Of a DNA stretch of 27,874 bases, positions 1 to 7,535 are shown one piece after another. Below the pieces are notes generated by a model. The model saw nothing but the letters and a program-made list of their open reading frames with translations, was not told where the DNA came from and made no database searches. This DNA is from JBBDSV01 sp040904785. Lineage in GTDB: Bacteria > Actinomycetota > Nitriliruptoria > Nitriliruptorales > Nitriliruptoraceae. A program made the position numbers and the translations under genes. Where the stretch lies: assembly GCA_040904785.1 (NCBI GenBank), contig JBBDSV010000067.1, forward strand, positions 1-27,874. The letters are read 5' to 3'. Numbering within the stretch: the stretch's first letter is position 1; every line of letters begins with the position of its first letter.

Positions 1-435
1 CCCCTCTTGGTCGCCGCTGCCCGCGCCGCGGCGCAACGGGCGGGAAGCGACGATCTCGATCGGATCGACGCGGCACGCACCGAGATGGAACACGCCATCT
101 TGGTCAACGAAGCGCTCGGCGTCGAAGCCGACGCGAAGTTTCATCATGCGATTGCCCAGGCGGCGCACAACCAAGTACTCGAAATGGTCGACCGCGCACT
201 TCAACCGCTGTACGGCAAGGCGCGAGAAGTCGGTCTGTCCAAGCCGGGCCGCCCGACGCAAGTGATCGATGAGCATCGTGCCATCGTCGAGGCGATCCGC
301 TCCGGCGAGGCGGATGCCGCTGAGGTCGCGATGTGCCGACATCTCGGACCACTGGCCGAGGACGCCATCGACCGGCTGACCACGACCGCGAATGCGATCA
401 CCCTTCGCAACGGCCACAGTCCCGAAGGCGGGTGA
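1..435 (+). CDS. GntR-family transcriptional regulator, C-terminal FCD domain (5' partial)
   Basis: The reading frame is open from the first base, so the gene enters from outside the window and only about 144 C-terminal residues remain. They are helical and match the FCD ligand-binding domain of FadR-type GntR regulators: a D..FH.AIA.AAHN pattern near the start and an EHRAI...I..GEADAAEVAM..HL pattern near the end. In this family the Asp/His residues bind a metal and a small carboxylate effector. The N-terminal winged-helix DNA-binding domain would lie upstream. The gene converges on the XRE-cupin regulator with a 9-base gap. Its target cannot be inferred from here. Family assignment is fairly secure. 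Confidence 0.85.
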   Translation, partial: PLLVAAARAAAQRAGSDDLDRIDAARTEMEHAILVNEALGVEADAKFHHAIAQAAHNQVLEMVDRALQPLYGKAREVGLSKPGRPTQVIDEHRAIVEAIRSGEADAAEVAMCRHLGPLAEDAIDRLTTTANAITLRNGHSPEGG

Positions 436-444
436 ACCGGCGCG

Positions 445-1041
445 TCAGCCGCGGCCGCGATACTCGATCACGAGCACCGCACGCGTCTCGGGTTCTCGCG
501 CATCGTACGCATGGGCAACGTCACCCGGAAATGACGCGAAGTCACCCTTGGCGAGCTCGACAGGATCGGCACGCGGCCCGGCACGCAGGAGTCCGTCCGT
601 GACCAGCACGTGCTCGATGGTCCCCGGCGCATGGGGTTCTGCGGGATGCGGAACACCGTCGGCTACGGCAACGACGTACAACTCGGTCCGTGATCCCGGT
701 GACGACATCGCCAGCAGTTGTGCCTCCATCGCCCCCGACTCGGAGCCGACGCGCGGACCGGACCCGGCACGGATCACACGCACCTGCGGAGCGGGTACGT
801 CGAGGAGGCGACCGAACGGCACGTCGAGCGCTCGAGCGAGGGACCACAACGTCTCGATGCCCGGATTCGCCTCGCCCGACTCGATCGCATGCAGGGTCGA
901 CTTGCCGATGCCCGCGGCCAGCGCCACGTCGGCGAGGCTTCGACCAGCATCTTGGCGCAACGCACGGACCGTGGCCGCGATGCGCGCGCGAACGCGTGCC
1001 GGGTCGTCATCGGGTACCGGTGACGCACCTTGGCGATCCAT
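445..1041 (-). CDS. XRE-family regulator with C-terminal cupin domain
   Basis: This 198-residue protein has an XRE helix-turn-helix at about residues 22-80 (SLADVALAAGIGKSTLHAIE) followed by a small cupin beta-barrel at about 120-196 (GTIEHVLVTDG, GDFASFPGDVAHAYD). Cupin-XRE proteins are usually repressors or activators that bind a small metabolite in the barrel. The ATG at 1041 is chosen because AGGGAGG lies 5 bases upstream; the frame stays open farther upstream to 1245, but that would run through the intergenic control region and into azlC. It is divergent from azlC-azlD-LLM, a common arrangement for a local regulator, so control of amino-acid export is likely but inferred. A TACGCT -10 and three CACCGAAC repeats lie just upstream, suggesting autoregulation. 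Confidence 0.88.
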   Translation of the reverse strand: MDRQGASPVPDDDPARVRARIAATVRALRQDAGRSLADVALAAGIGKSTLHAIESGEANPGIETLWSLARALDVPFGRLLDVPAPQVRVIRAGSGPRVGSESGAMEAQLLAMSSPGSRTELYVVAVADGVPHPAEPHAPGTIEHVLVTDGLLRAGPRADPVELAKGDFASFPGDVAHAYDAREPETRAVLVIEYRGRG

Positions 1042-1063
1042 TCCCGCCTCCCTGACGGTTGGA

Positions 1064-1069
1064 AGCGTA
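1064..1069 (-). promoter_or_regulatory. -10 hexamer of the XRE-cupin gene
   Basis: TACGCT on the minus strand, 22 bases before the start codon and upstream of its Shine-Dalgarno site. The same hexamer precedes several other genes here (near 7499, 15934, 17064 and 18127). Confidence 0.45.
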
Positions 1070-1082
1070 GTCATGCCTGGCG

Positions 1083-1122
1083 CACCGAACGCTGCGTTCC
1101 GTGCACCGAACGCACACCGAAC
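1083..1122. promoter_or_regulatory. Three direct CACCGAAC repeats, probable operator
   Basis: CACCGAAC occurs at 1083-1090, 1104-1111 and 1115-1122. The repeats are 21 and 11 bases apart, close to two and one helical turns, so all would lie on the same face of DNA. The first two copies share the longer GCACCGAACGC. They sit just upstream of the XRE gene's -10 hexamer, over its expected -35 region. The likely binder is the XRE-cupin protein, but this is inference. Confidence 0.5.
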
Positions 1123-1156
1123 ACGTGGATTGGGCACAGCGGGTGACGCTCGTGCA

Positions 1157-1183
1157 GAATACCGACCTATGCGGTCTGTATTC
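1157..1183. promoter_or_regulatory. Inverted repeat spanning the azlC start codon
   Basis: GAATACCGACC at 1157-1167 and GGTCTGTATTC at 1173-1183 form 11-base arms with one mismatch around a 5-base centre (TATGC) that contains the azlC ATG. It could be an operator that blocks transcription start, or an RNA hairpin that hides the start codon. Confidence 0.5.
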
Positions 1184-1918
1184 CGAACAGCTCTGCGGCG
1201 CGCCACAAGTGATCCGGTCGTGGTCGCGGCGGTCCCCATCGGCATCGCCGTCGGGGCCTACGGGTTGTCGTACGGCGTGCTTGCGGTCACTGCGGGGCTG
1301 TCGCCATTGCTGGCGACGGTGTCAAGCATCATCGTGCTCGCCGGCGGATCACAGTTCGCGTTCGTCGGGGTCCTGGCCGCGGGAGGCAGCCCGTGGGCAG
1401 GCGCGCTCGGCGGCTTGCTCCTCAACGTCCGCTATCTCGCGTTCGGGTACGCCATAGCGCCGTATCTCCCTCGCGCGCATGCGGCGCGGCGGGCGCTCGA
1501 CGGCTACCTGGTCGTCGACGAATCGGTCGCACTCGGCCTGGCAGGCCCGCGAGAGGACACGGCACGTCGGTTCCGCATCGCTGCATGGGCGGTCGTCGTC
1601 GCGTGGATCGGCGCGACCGCGCTCGGCGCCTACGGCGGGCAACTGATCGGGCAACCGGAACGATTCGGGCTCGACGCGGCGTTCCCAGCCGGGTTCCTCG
1701 CACTTCTGGCGCCGTGGCTCCGTCATCGTGCCGGCCGCATTGCCGCGGCCGTCGGCGCCGGTCTCGCACTTGCGTTGACGCCCTTCGTCCCACCCGGCGT
1801 ACCGATCATCGCCGCCGGCATCGGTGCGATCGTCGCCCTACCGTTCAGTCGCCCGACCAACGCCGATTCACTCCGCGCCACGCTCCCCGAAGTTGCCGAA
1901 GTGATGGACGACGAATGA
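1169..1918 (+). CDS. azlC: AzlC-family branched-chain amino-acid exporter, large subunit
   Basis: This 249-residue membrane protein has the AzlC pattern: a hydrophobic N-terminal half with VPIGIAVGAYGLSYGVLAV, the GGSQFAFVGVLAAGG segment, and LLLNVRYLAFGYAIAPYL, followed by further transmembrane helices to the C-terminus. AzlC with its small partner AzlD forms an efflux system for branched-chain or related amino acids in the cytoplasmic membrane. The ATG at 1169 is the first start that gives a normal-length AzlC; the open frame upstream of it is antisense to the XRE gene. No clear Shine-Dalgarno site precedes it, so the message may be leaderless. Its stop overlaps the azlD start (ATGA). The start codon lies inside an inverted repeat. 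Confidence 0.9.
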   Translation: MRSVFRTALRRATSDPVVVAAVPIGIAVGAYGLSYGVLAVTAGLSPLLATVSSIIVLAGGSQFAFVGVLAAGGSPWAGALGGLLLNVRYLAFGYAIAPYLPRAHAARRALDGYLVVDESVALGLAGPREDTARRFRIAAWAVVVAWIGATALGAYGGQLIGQPERFGLDAAFPAGFLALLAPWLRHRAGRIAAAVGAGLALALTPFVPPGVPIIAAGIGAIVALPFSRPTNADSLRATLPEVAEVMDDE

Positions 1919-2223
1919 TCATCGCCGCGCTACTCGTTCTTGCCGCCGGCACCTACCTGCTCAAGGCGGCCGGTCCGTTGCTCTCCGCTGGTCGCCAGCT
2001 GCCCGAGCGTGCACGAACGATTGCCGATCTACTTCCCGCGGCGTTACTCGCGGCGCTGGTCGCCAGCCAGACGCTCGGCGACGGCACCGCCCTTGCACTC
2101 GATGCGCGCGCGCTCGGCGTCGCCGCTGCGGGCATCGCCGTCGTGTTCCGTGCACCGTTCGCTGTCGTGGTCCTCGTCGGCGCGGTGATCACCGCCGCAG
2201 CGCGTGCGCTGGGCGTGGCATGA
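1915..2223 (+). CDS. azlD: AzlD-family branched-chain amino-acid exporter, small subunit
   Basis: This 102-residue protein is almost entirely hydrophobic, with about four predicted membrane helices and the AzlD-type opening TYLLKAAGPLL followed by LPAALLAALVASQ. AzlD is the small obligate partner of AzlC. Its ATG overlaps the azlC stop by four bases (ATGA), and its own stop overlaps the next start in the same way, so the three genes are translationally coupled. Length and position match the family. Confidence 0.88.
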   Translation: MIIAALLVLAAGTYLLKAAGPLLSAGRQLPERARTIADLLPAALLAALVASQTLGDGTALALDARALGVAAAGIAVVFRAPFAVVVLVGAVITAAARALGVA

Positions 2224-3209
2224 CGACGCCCCGGTCGGTACTCGATCTCGCTCCGGTAACGCCCGGAGCCACGATCTCTTCGAGTCTTCACCGCTGTGTC
2301 GACCTCGCGCAAACCGCCGAGACGCACGGCTACCGGCGCGTTTGGTACGCCGAACACCACAACATGCCGGCAATCGCCTCGGCAGCAACCGCGGTGCTGA
2401 TCGCCCATGTGGCCGCCCACACACAGACAATCCGTCTCGGCGCCGCAGGCGTGATGCTGCCCAACCACGCACCGCTCGTCATCGCCGAACAGTTCGGCAC
2501 GCTCGCCGAGCTGCACCCTGGACGCATCGATCTCGGTGTCGGCCGTGCACCCGGCACCGACCAACGCACGTTGCAGGCGTTGCGTCGAACCCCTGATGCG
2601 GCGGTGACCTTCCCCCGCGACGTCCAGGAGCTGCTGGGATTTCTCGGCGATGAATCGGCCGTCGAGGGCGTCCACGCCATCCCCGGCCGCGGCACACACG
2701 TGCCCGTAACGATCTTGGGATCGTCGCTCGCCGGTGCGCAACTCGCTGCCGCACTCGGGCTGCCCTACGCGTTCGCATCGCACTTCGCGCCCGCCGCGCT
2801 CACCGAGGCGATCACGCTCTATCGCACGAACTACCGGCCCTCGGCGACACATCCGGAGCCGTTCGTGCTCGCCGGAATCAACGCGATCGCCACCACGAGC
2901 GCCGACGAAGCGGAGAGCCATTTCGCCGCCGCGCGGCGCGCATGGGCCCGCCGGATCCTTCGGGGCGGTCACGCACTCGACGACGTCGAGCTTGACGCGG
3001 CACTGTTGGGCCCGGCTGGGCATGCCGTCGAAGAACGGTTCACCCACACGGCGCTCGGCGATGCCGACACGGCGCGTCACACGCTCGAGGCATTCGCCAC
3101 CCAGACCGGCGTCGATGAAGTCATCGTTGTGCCCACGGCCATCGACCCCGCCGTCCGCGGCACGACGATTGAACTGCTCGCGCCGACCGAACCGCACGAC
3201 CAATGGTGA
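2220..3209 (+). CDS. LLM-class flavin-dependent oxidoreductase (luciferase-like, group 1)
   Basis: This 329-residue TIM-barrel protein matches the bacterial-luciferase-like monooxygenases: YRRVWYAEHHNMP near residue 40, a strand with IRLGAAGVMLPNHAPL near 80-95, AEQFGTLAELHPGRIDLGVGRAPGTD near 100-125, and a C-terminal region ending near the 'group 1' family length. The conserved AEHH and GRAPGTD segments shape the flavin pocket (FMN more likely than F420 for this subgroup). The substrate is unknown. It is the third gene of the azlC-azlD operon (ATGA overlap), which suggests that it modifies or oxidises the exported compound or a related metabolite; that is inference. Confidence 0.85.
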   Translation: MTTPRSVLDLAPVTPGATISSSLHRCVDLAQTAETHGYRRVWYAEHHNMPAIASAATAVLIAHVAAHTQTIRLGAAGVMLPNHAPLVIAEQFGTLAELHPGRIDLGVGRAPGTDQRTLQALRRTPDAAVTFPRDVQELLGFLGDESAVEGVHAIPGRGTHVPVTILGSSLAGAQLAAALGLPYAFASHFAPAALTEAITLYRTNYRPSATHPEPFVLAGINAIATTSADEAESHFAAARRAWARRILRGGHALDDVELDAALLGPAGHAVEERFTHTALGDADTARHTLEAFATQTGVDEVIVVPTAIDPAVRGTTIELLAPTEPHDQW

Positions 3210-3233
3210 GAACGGCAACAGTCGAGACGGGCG

Positions 3234-3686
3234 TCAGGCGCCTGCGTCGACCTCGCGACGCGCGGCATCGTTGGCGAGCCGATCCGCATGTTCGTTCCAC
3301 CGATGCCCTGCGTGTGCCTTGATCCAGGCGACCGTGAGCTCCGGCCGTTGACGCAGGGCTTCGAGCAGCGCACGGACGAGATCGAGATTCTCGACCGGGC
3401 CGGTCTTGCGCCGCCATCCCCGCCGCTCCCAGCCGGGCGCCCATTCGTTGACCGTCCGCACGGCCAGATTCGAGTCCGAGTAGAGAGTCGCGGCGATCCC
3501 GACGGGCACCAACTCGATGCCGCGGAGAAGCGCGGTCAGCTCCATGCGATTGTTCGTCGTGTTCGGCGCACTCCCCCACGCTTCGTCGACGATCTCGTCA
3601 TCGACCACGTACACCGCGCCCCAGCCACCTGGCCCAGGATTCGGTATGGCAGAGCCATCGGTGAAGACGCCGGAACTGGCTTGCAA
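3234..3686 (-). CDS. rnhA: Ribonuclease HI
   Basis: This 150-residue enzyme is a complete RNase H fold that cleaves the RNA strand of RNA-DNA hybrids. The four metal-binding acidic residues are visible: D10 (FTDGS), E49 (NRMEL), D71 (YSDS) and D135 (HADRLA), and H125 (IKAHAGH) is the flexible catalytic histidine. NPGPGGWGA after the first strand is typical. The best in-frame start is TTG at 3686, only 2 bases past the stop of the zinc-ribbon gene; no strong Shine-Dalgarno site is visible, so translational coupling is likely and the exact start is less certain than the identity. It converges with the LLM gene. Confidence 0.93.
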   Translation of the reverse strand: MQASSGVFTDGSAIPNPGPGGWGAVYVVDDEIVDEAWGSAPNTTNNRMELTALLRGIELVPVGIAATLYSDSNLAVRTVNEWAPGWERRGWRRKTGPVENLDLVRALLEALRQRPELTVAWIKAHAGHRWNEHADRLANDAARREVDAGA

Positions 3687-3687
3687 G

Positions 3688-3957
3688 CTACGGCAGCCGG
3701 CGTTCGCTCGACAGCAATCGGCTGCCGAACAGATCCTTCGTGTAGCGGCTCGGCAATCCCCGCGAAATCAGGAATTCGGCCGGTTCGGCCTCCAGATCGA
3801 ACCCGACGACGAGTTCGCAATGCCCGCAGTGGTACTTGCCGAGCCCACGCTCGACAGCCACGAGCGTCTGATCGGCGTCGCACCGGGTGCAAGCGCGGCT
3901 TTGCGGCACCTCAACGGTCGCGGTGCCACCTGCAGCTGGAGTCATCATTTCATTCAT
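3688..3957 (-). CDS. Small zinc-ribbon protein of unknown function
   Basis: This 89-residue protein carries two CxxC knuckles (C23/C26 in RACTRC, C44/C47 in YHCGHC), 18 residues apart, which would bind one zinc in a ribbon fold. A C-terminal helical tail of about 40 residues contains SRGLPSRYTKDLFGSR. I do not recognise a named family. The frame is open farther upstream, but the ATG at 3957 is preferred because a TACGAT -10 lies 7 bases before it, consistent with a leaderless message. It precedes rnhA with almost no gap, so the two are probably co-transcribed; a nucleic-acid-related role is possible but unproven. Confidence 0.7.
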   Translation of the reverse strand: MNEMMTPAAGGTATVEVPQSRACTRCDADQTLVAVERGLGKYHCGHCELVVGFDLEAEPAEFLISRGLPSRYTKDLFGSRLLSSERRLP

Positions 3958-3964
3958 GCCACGT

Positions 3965-3970
3965 ATCGTA
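3965..3970 (-). promoter_or_regulatory. -10 hexamer, leaderless start of the zinc-ribbon gene
   Basis: TACGAT on the minus strand, separated from the ATG by 7 bases (ACGTGGC). This spacing puts the transcript start on or next to the start codon. Confidence 0.5.
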
Positions 3971-4019
3971 TCGGGCAGAGCAAGCACGCTGATGCGGATC
4001 TGCGTCGTAACGCCACAGG

Positions 4020-5273
4020 TCAGTGCGCTCGTGGTGCACGAGTCGCAATCACGATCGCCCCCGTGGTGGTGCGCAAGATCTCGATACGTCGGCCGTTGGG
4101 TCCGCGCGGCGGCTGCCCCAGACCGCGCCACCAGGCCTCCGGATCCGCGTCAACACCGTGGAGCACGACCTCGACCGGAAGCTCGTCGACGGTACGAAGC
4201 CAGGCGCGAACACGTTTGGGCCGAGCGGGCAACACCTGTTCGACCTCGCGAACCGCGTACCACGGAGACGACGGTGGTAGGACATCGGTGGTCAATACGG
4301 CGCGCGATTCGGTGACGCGATGTGCGGCGATCTGGCGGGCGACCGCATCGTGCAGGCGCGCACGGATCGCGGCCGGGGCGACGTCGACGATGAACGCGCC
4401 CACAGGCCCGGCGGCGACCGCGTCGACCGCCGATGTCCGCGACATTGTCGCACGCGCCGGTAACGCATCGTCGAGGCCGGCGGGGTCGTCGTCGAGCACG
4501 GTTGCGGTTGCGAGAACGCCCGCGTGTCTGGCCGCACCGAGCCACAGGACGGCTTCCACCAGGGAGCGGCCGACCTGTACGAACTCGACTTCACCACCGG
4601 CGAGGGCGGGGTCCGCGAGATCGACCGCCGGTGGCAGGGTGATGCTGGCACTCGATGCGGGGCGAGCGATCACGCGCAGTGCGTCCACCGGCGGAATGAG
4701 TTCGTCGAGGCGACGCAGTCGGCGACCCTGTTCGTCGCGGCGTCCGGGGTCGGCATGCACATGCATCGTCGGCCGCACGACCGCGGGCAGCTGCTCGGCA
4801 TCAGCGATGGCACGGCCGACGTCGACGCGATGCAGGCGTGCAAGGTGAGCGAGCAGCTCCAGCCGCTCGCCATTCCGGTCAAACGCTGCCACCCTGCCAC
4901 CCGTCGCGGCGAATGCGACGGCGTCCGCACCCGCACCCGCACAGACATCAAGCACGTCAGTTCCGGCGACGCGCTGTGCCCGCCATGCCGCAACACCCGG
5001 ATCCGATGCCTGCTCGAGCGCGTCGCGGGTCATGATCAGCTCGTCGGCGCGCCGCCATCGGCGCCGCGCCCGGCGACGAGTCCGCGCCGCCTCGCTCACG
5101 ACGCGTACCTGCGCGACGGTGAGCCCCGACGACCGTAGGTCGTCGGTGAGCGCCAACAGTTGTGCGGAGTCGTCGCGCTGTGCGGTCGCATTCAGGGTGG
5201 CGACGGCGCGTTCGACCGCAGCGATGCCCGAAGAACTGGTCAGCCATGCAACGGGCGAGGCGATCGACGTCAT
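4020..5273 (-). CDS. THUMP-like-domain class I SAM-dependent methyltransferase
   Basis: This 417-residue protein has a helical N-terminal region (about 1-100), a Rossmann methyltransferase core beginning with TDVLDVCAGAGADAVAFA (about 105-122) and an acidic strand end at D132 (AAFDRNGERLELL), then a DPGRR segment near residue 175. The last 110 residues resemble the THUMP-like C-terminal domain found in actinobacterial proteins of this type (WYAVREVEQVLPARPKRVR...LPVEVVLHG). Family members are annotated as probable RNA or metabolite methyltransferases, but the substrate is unknown. The ATG at 5273 matches the family N-terminus; the frame upstream overlaps the divergent PAC2 gene and is not credible. 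It ends 62 bases before the zinc-ribbon gene's start codon, so read-through into zinc-ribbon and rnhA is possible. Confidence 0.78.
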   Translation of the reverse strand: MTSIASPVAWLTSSSGIAAVERAVATLNATAQRDDSAQLLALTDDLRSSGLTVAQVRVVSEAARTRRRARRRWRRADELIMTRDALEQASDPGVAAWRAQRVAGTDVLDVCAGAGADAVAFAATGGRVAAFDRNGERLELLAHLARLHRVDVGRAIADAEQLPAVVRPTMHVHADPGRRDEQGRRLRRLDELIPPVDALRVIARPASSASITLPPAVDLADPALAGGEVEFVQVGRSLVEAVLWLGAARHAGVLATATVLDDDPAGLDDALPARATMSRTSAVDAVAAGPVGAFIVDVAPAAIRARLHDAVARQIAAHRVTESRAVLTTDVLPPSSPWYAVREVEQVLPARPKRVRAWLRTVDELPVEVVLHGVDADPEAWWRGLGQPPRGPNGRRIEILRTTTGAIVIATRAPRAH

Positions 5274-5336
5274 GCAGCAAGTCTCGAGCTTTAGGCGATG
5301 GGACGCACGGTAACCGGGAGAGTCAGGCAGGAACGG

Positions 5337-5342
5337 TACGGT
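5337..5342 (+). promoter_or_regulatory. -10 hexamer, leaderless start of the PAC2 gene
   Basis: TACGGT followed by 6 bases (TCGGCC) and the ATG. There is no room for a Shine-Dalgarno site downstream of the expected transcript start. Confidence 0.5.
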
Positions 5343-5348
5343 TCGGCC

Positions 5349-6245
5349 ATGGAACTTCTCACCCTGCATCAGCCCCTGCCAACCTTCGACACGCCACCGG
5401 TGCTCGTGGCCGCGATCGATGGCTGGACCGACGCGGGCTCGGGCGGCTCGGCCGCCGGCGACGCGATTGTCGACGCGTTCACTTACCAGCGCGTGGCCAC
5501 CTTCCGCGCCGACGCACTGTACGACTACCGCGATCGCCGACCTCGTCTTGAGATCGACGACGGCGTCCTCGGCACGCTGACCTGGCCCGAGTTGACGATC
5601 GATGCGGTCTTCCCGCCTTCGGGACCGCCACTTCTGCTGCTTCGGGGCGGCGAGCCCGACCTTCACTGGCCACAGGTCTGCGCCGATGTCATCGAGTTCG
5701 CCCGGGCTCTCGACGTGCGTCGGTATGTCGGTCTGGGAAGTGTGCCCGGACCGATCCCCCACACGCGGCCCGTGCAGGTCACCTGCACCGGGACCGATGA
5801 GAGCGTCCTCGAGGCGGTCGGCCGCACGCACGAATCGCTCGTCGTTCCGGCGTCGTTCCAGGTTGCACTGGAACACCAGCTGGCCGAGACGAAGATCTCG
5901 ACGCTCGGCATGTGGGTACGGATTCCCCATTATGTCGCCGGCGACTATCCGGAAGCGTCGCGGACGCTGCTCGAACGCCTGTCGTCGCTGCTGGGGACAC
6001 CGGCGAACCATGCCGTCTTCGACGAAGAGATCGAAGCGAATCGTGCCCGCCTCGACCTGGCGACCCAGTCGTCCGACGAGGTGAGCGAACACATCACCCA
6101 GCTCGAGCGTCTGTATGACGCCGAACACGGTGCCGACGACGACACTCCGAACGGCCTGGGACCGATGTCCGCATTCGACGTTCCCTCGGGCGACGAGATC
6201 GCCGCCGAAGTCGAACGGTTCCTGCGTGGACGCGCTGACGGCTGA
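5349..6245 (+). CDS. PAC2-family protein
   Basis: This 298-residue protein has the PAC2 fold signature: VLVAAIDGWTDAGSGGSAAG near residues 18-37, a YDYRDRRPRLEIDDGV segment, and LLLRGGEPDLHWP before a VRRYVGLGSVPGPIPHTRP loop. PAC2 proteins are related to eukaryotic and archaeal proteasome-assembly chaperones, and actinobacteria carry several whose role is unsettled. The C-terminal 70 residues are acidic and helical. The ATG at 5349 is chosen over an upstream in-frame start because the homologous fold begins at once and a -10 hexamer lies immediately upstream. No proteasome gene is nearby, so a proteasome role is not supported by context here. Confidence 0.85.
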   Translation: MELLTLHQPLPTFDTPPVLVAAIDGWTDAGSGGSAAGDAIVDAFTYQRVATFRADALYDYRDRRPRLEIDDGVLGTLTWPELTIDAVFPPSGPPLLLLRGGEPDLHWPQVCADVIEFARALDVRRYVGLGSVPGPIPHTRPVQVTCTGTDESVLEAVGRTHESLVVPASFQVALEHQLAETKISTLGMWVRIPHYVAGDYPEASRTLLERLSSLLGTPANHAVFDEEIEANRARLDLATQSSDEVSEHITQLERLYDAEHGADDDTPNGLGPMSAFDVPSGDEIAAEVERFLRGRADG

Positions 6246-6254
6246 ACTGGATGG

Positions 6255-7385
6255 TCAGTCGATCGCGCGATCGCCATACAGCTGTCGGACGACCTCATCG
6301 ACGCACGCCGTATAGGCACGCAGATCGTCGGCGGTGATCGCGGCGAAGAGCGCGATGCGCAACTGGTTCCGCTTCAGCCCCCGGTAGGCGAAGGTGTCGA
6401 GGACGCCGTTCGCCCGCAGCGCGGCATTGACCGCATCCGCGTCCACGTTGCCGAGCATGTCGACGGTCGCCACGACGTGTGACCGGACCGACGATCCGGC
6501 GACGAACGGCGTCGCCCAGTCGCGCGCCTCGGCCCAGTCGTAGACAATCGATGCCTTGGTCGCCTGGGCGTCCGCGACGCCGCGAAGGTCGCCGAACGTC
6601 TCAAGCATCCATTCCGCCTGGTGCGCGGCGAGGATGACACTCGAGATGCTCGGCGTGTTGTACGTCTGGTTGTCGCGGCTGTTCTCGAGTGCGGTGGAGA
6701 TGTCGAGAAACTTCGGGATGTAGCGGTTCGACGCGGCGATCTGTTCGACACGTGCGACCGCCGCGGGAGACAGGAACGCCACGGTCAGACCGCCCTCCGA
6801 CGCAAACCCCTTCTGAAGGCTGAAGTAGTAGACGTCGACCTGGGACGGGTCGACGTAGAGGCCACCAGCAGCCGATGTCCCGTCGACGACAACGAGCCGG
6901 TCGTCGACACGCCGGATGTCCATCATCACGCCGGTCGATGTCTCGTTGTGCGTCAAGGCCTGGATGTCGCAATCCGGCGCCGGCGAGGGGTCTGGCCGCT
7001 CGCCGAACGGGGCCTCCACGCGTTCGGGTGCCTCGAGGAACGGCGCGGCCGCGGTGGCGGCCGCAAACTTGCCGCCGAATTCACCGAAGACGTAGTGGCG
7101 GGCGCGGCGCTCGACGAACCCAAACGTCAAGCTCTCCCAGAAGGCCGTTGCCCCGCCCACAGTCACGAGGATCTCGTAGTCGTCGGGAAGCTTGTAGAGC
7201 GCTGCGAGCGCGGTGCGCAGACGCCCGACCTGGGCACGGACCGGCTCGCGCCGGTGCGACGTTCCCAGCACCCCGTCGGCAATCGCGGCCAGATGCTGCA
7301 CCGCCTCCGGCCGGACCTTGCTGGGTCCTGATCCGAACCGACCGTCAGCGGGCAACATCGACGCGGGGATGACGACGTCGGACAT
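6255..7385 (-). CDS. serC: Phosphoserine aminotransferase
   Basis: This 376-residue fold-type I PLP enzyme catalyses conversion of 3-phosphohydroxypyruvate and glutamate to phosphoserine and 2-oxoglutarate, the second step of serine synthesis. Visible features are RFGSGPSKVRPE near residue 16, VTVGGATAFWES near 75, HNETSTG at 146-152, D168 in VVVDGTSAAGG, and the Schiff-base lysine K192 in SLQKGFASEGG. The overall pattern is the short mycobacterial-type SerC. ATG at 7385 has GAGGTC 6 bases upstream. It is divergent from the aspartate-type aminotransferase and converges with the PAC2 gene, ending 9 bases from it. Confidence 0.93.
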   Translation of the reverse strand: MSDVVIPASMLPADGRFGSGPSKVRPEAVQHLAAIADGVLGTSHRREPVRAQVGRLRTALAALYKLPDDYEILVTVGGATAFWESLTFGFVERRARHYVFGEFGGKFAAATAAAPFLEAPERVEAPFGERPDPSPAPDCDIQALTHNETSTGVMMDIRRVDDRLVVVDGTSAAGGLYVDPSQVDVYYFSLQKGFASEGGLTVAFLSPAAVARVEQIAASNRYIPKFLDISTALENSRDNQTYNTPSISSVILAAHQAEWMLETFGDLRGVADAQATKASIVYDWAEARDWATPFVAGSSVRSHVVATVDMLGNVDADAVNAALRANGVLDTFAYRGLKRNQLRIALFAAITADDLRAYTACVDEVVRQLYGDRAID

Positions 7386-7498
7386 GGCATGACCTCACAC
7401 GGACGGTGGCGGGGCGCGAAGCGCAGCGTGATGCCGGTGGGTGTCCGGCACTCGAAGTGAAACACGTCCCCCGCAACTTCGCACATCGAGGAGTGGAT

Positions 7499-7504
7499 TA
7501 CGCT
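7499..7504 (+). promoter_or_regulatory. -10 hexamer of the aspartate-type aminotransferase gene
   Basis: TACGCT, 31 bases before the ATG, in the 150-base intergenic region shared with serC. A weak GTGAG ribosome site lies between. Confidence 0.4.
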
Positions 7505-7535
7505 TCGCATCCAGTGTCCCGCGACCAGTGAGAGC

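Noticed and set aside
392..1168. Long open frame upstream of azlC, giving a 508-residue protein
   Set aside because: The upstream 259 residues lie antisense to the XRE-cupin gene and do not resemble AzlC; the ATG at 1169 gives the normal family length.
1953..3218. 421-residue minus-strand frame antisense to azlD and the LLM gene
   Set aside because: It mirrors two well-supported genes, has no recognisable domain and no ribosome site; GC-rich third-position bias produces such shadows.
5274..6128. N-terminal extension of the methyltransferase frame to 702 residues
   Set aside because: It is antisense to the PAC2 gene and unlike any methyltransferase N-terminus.
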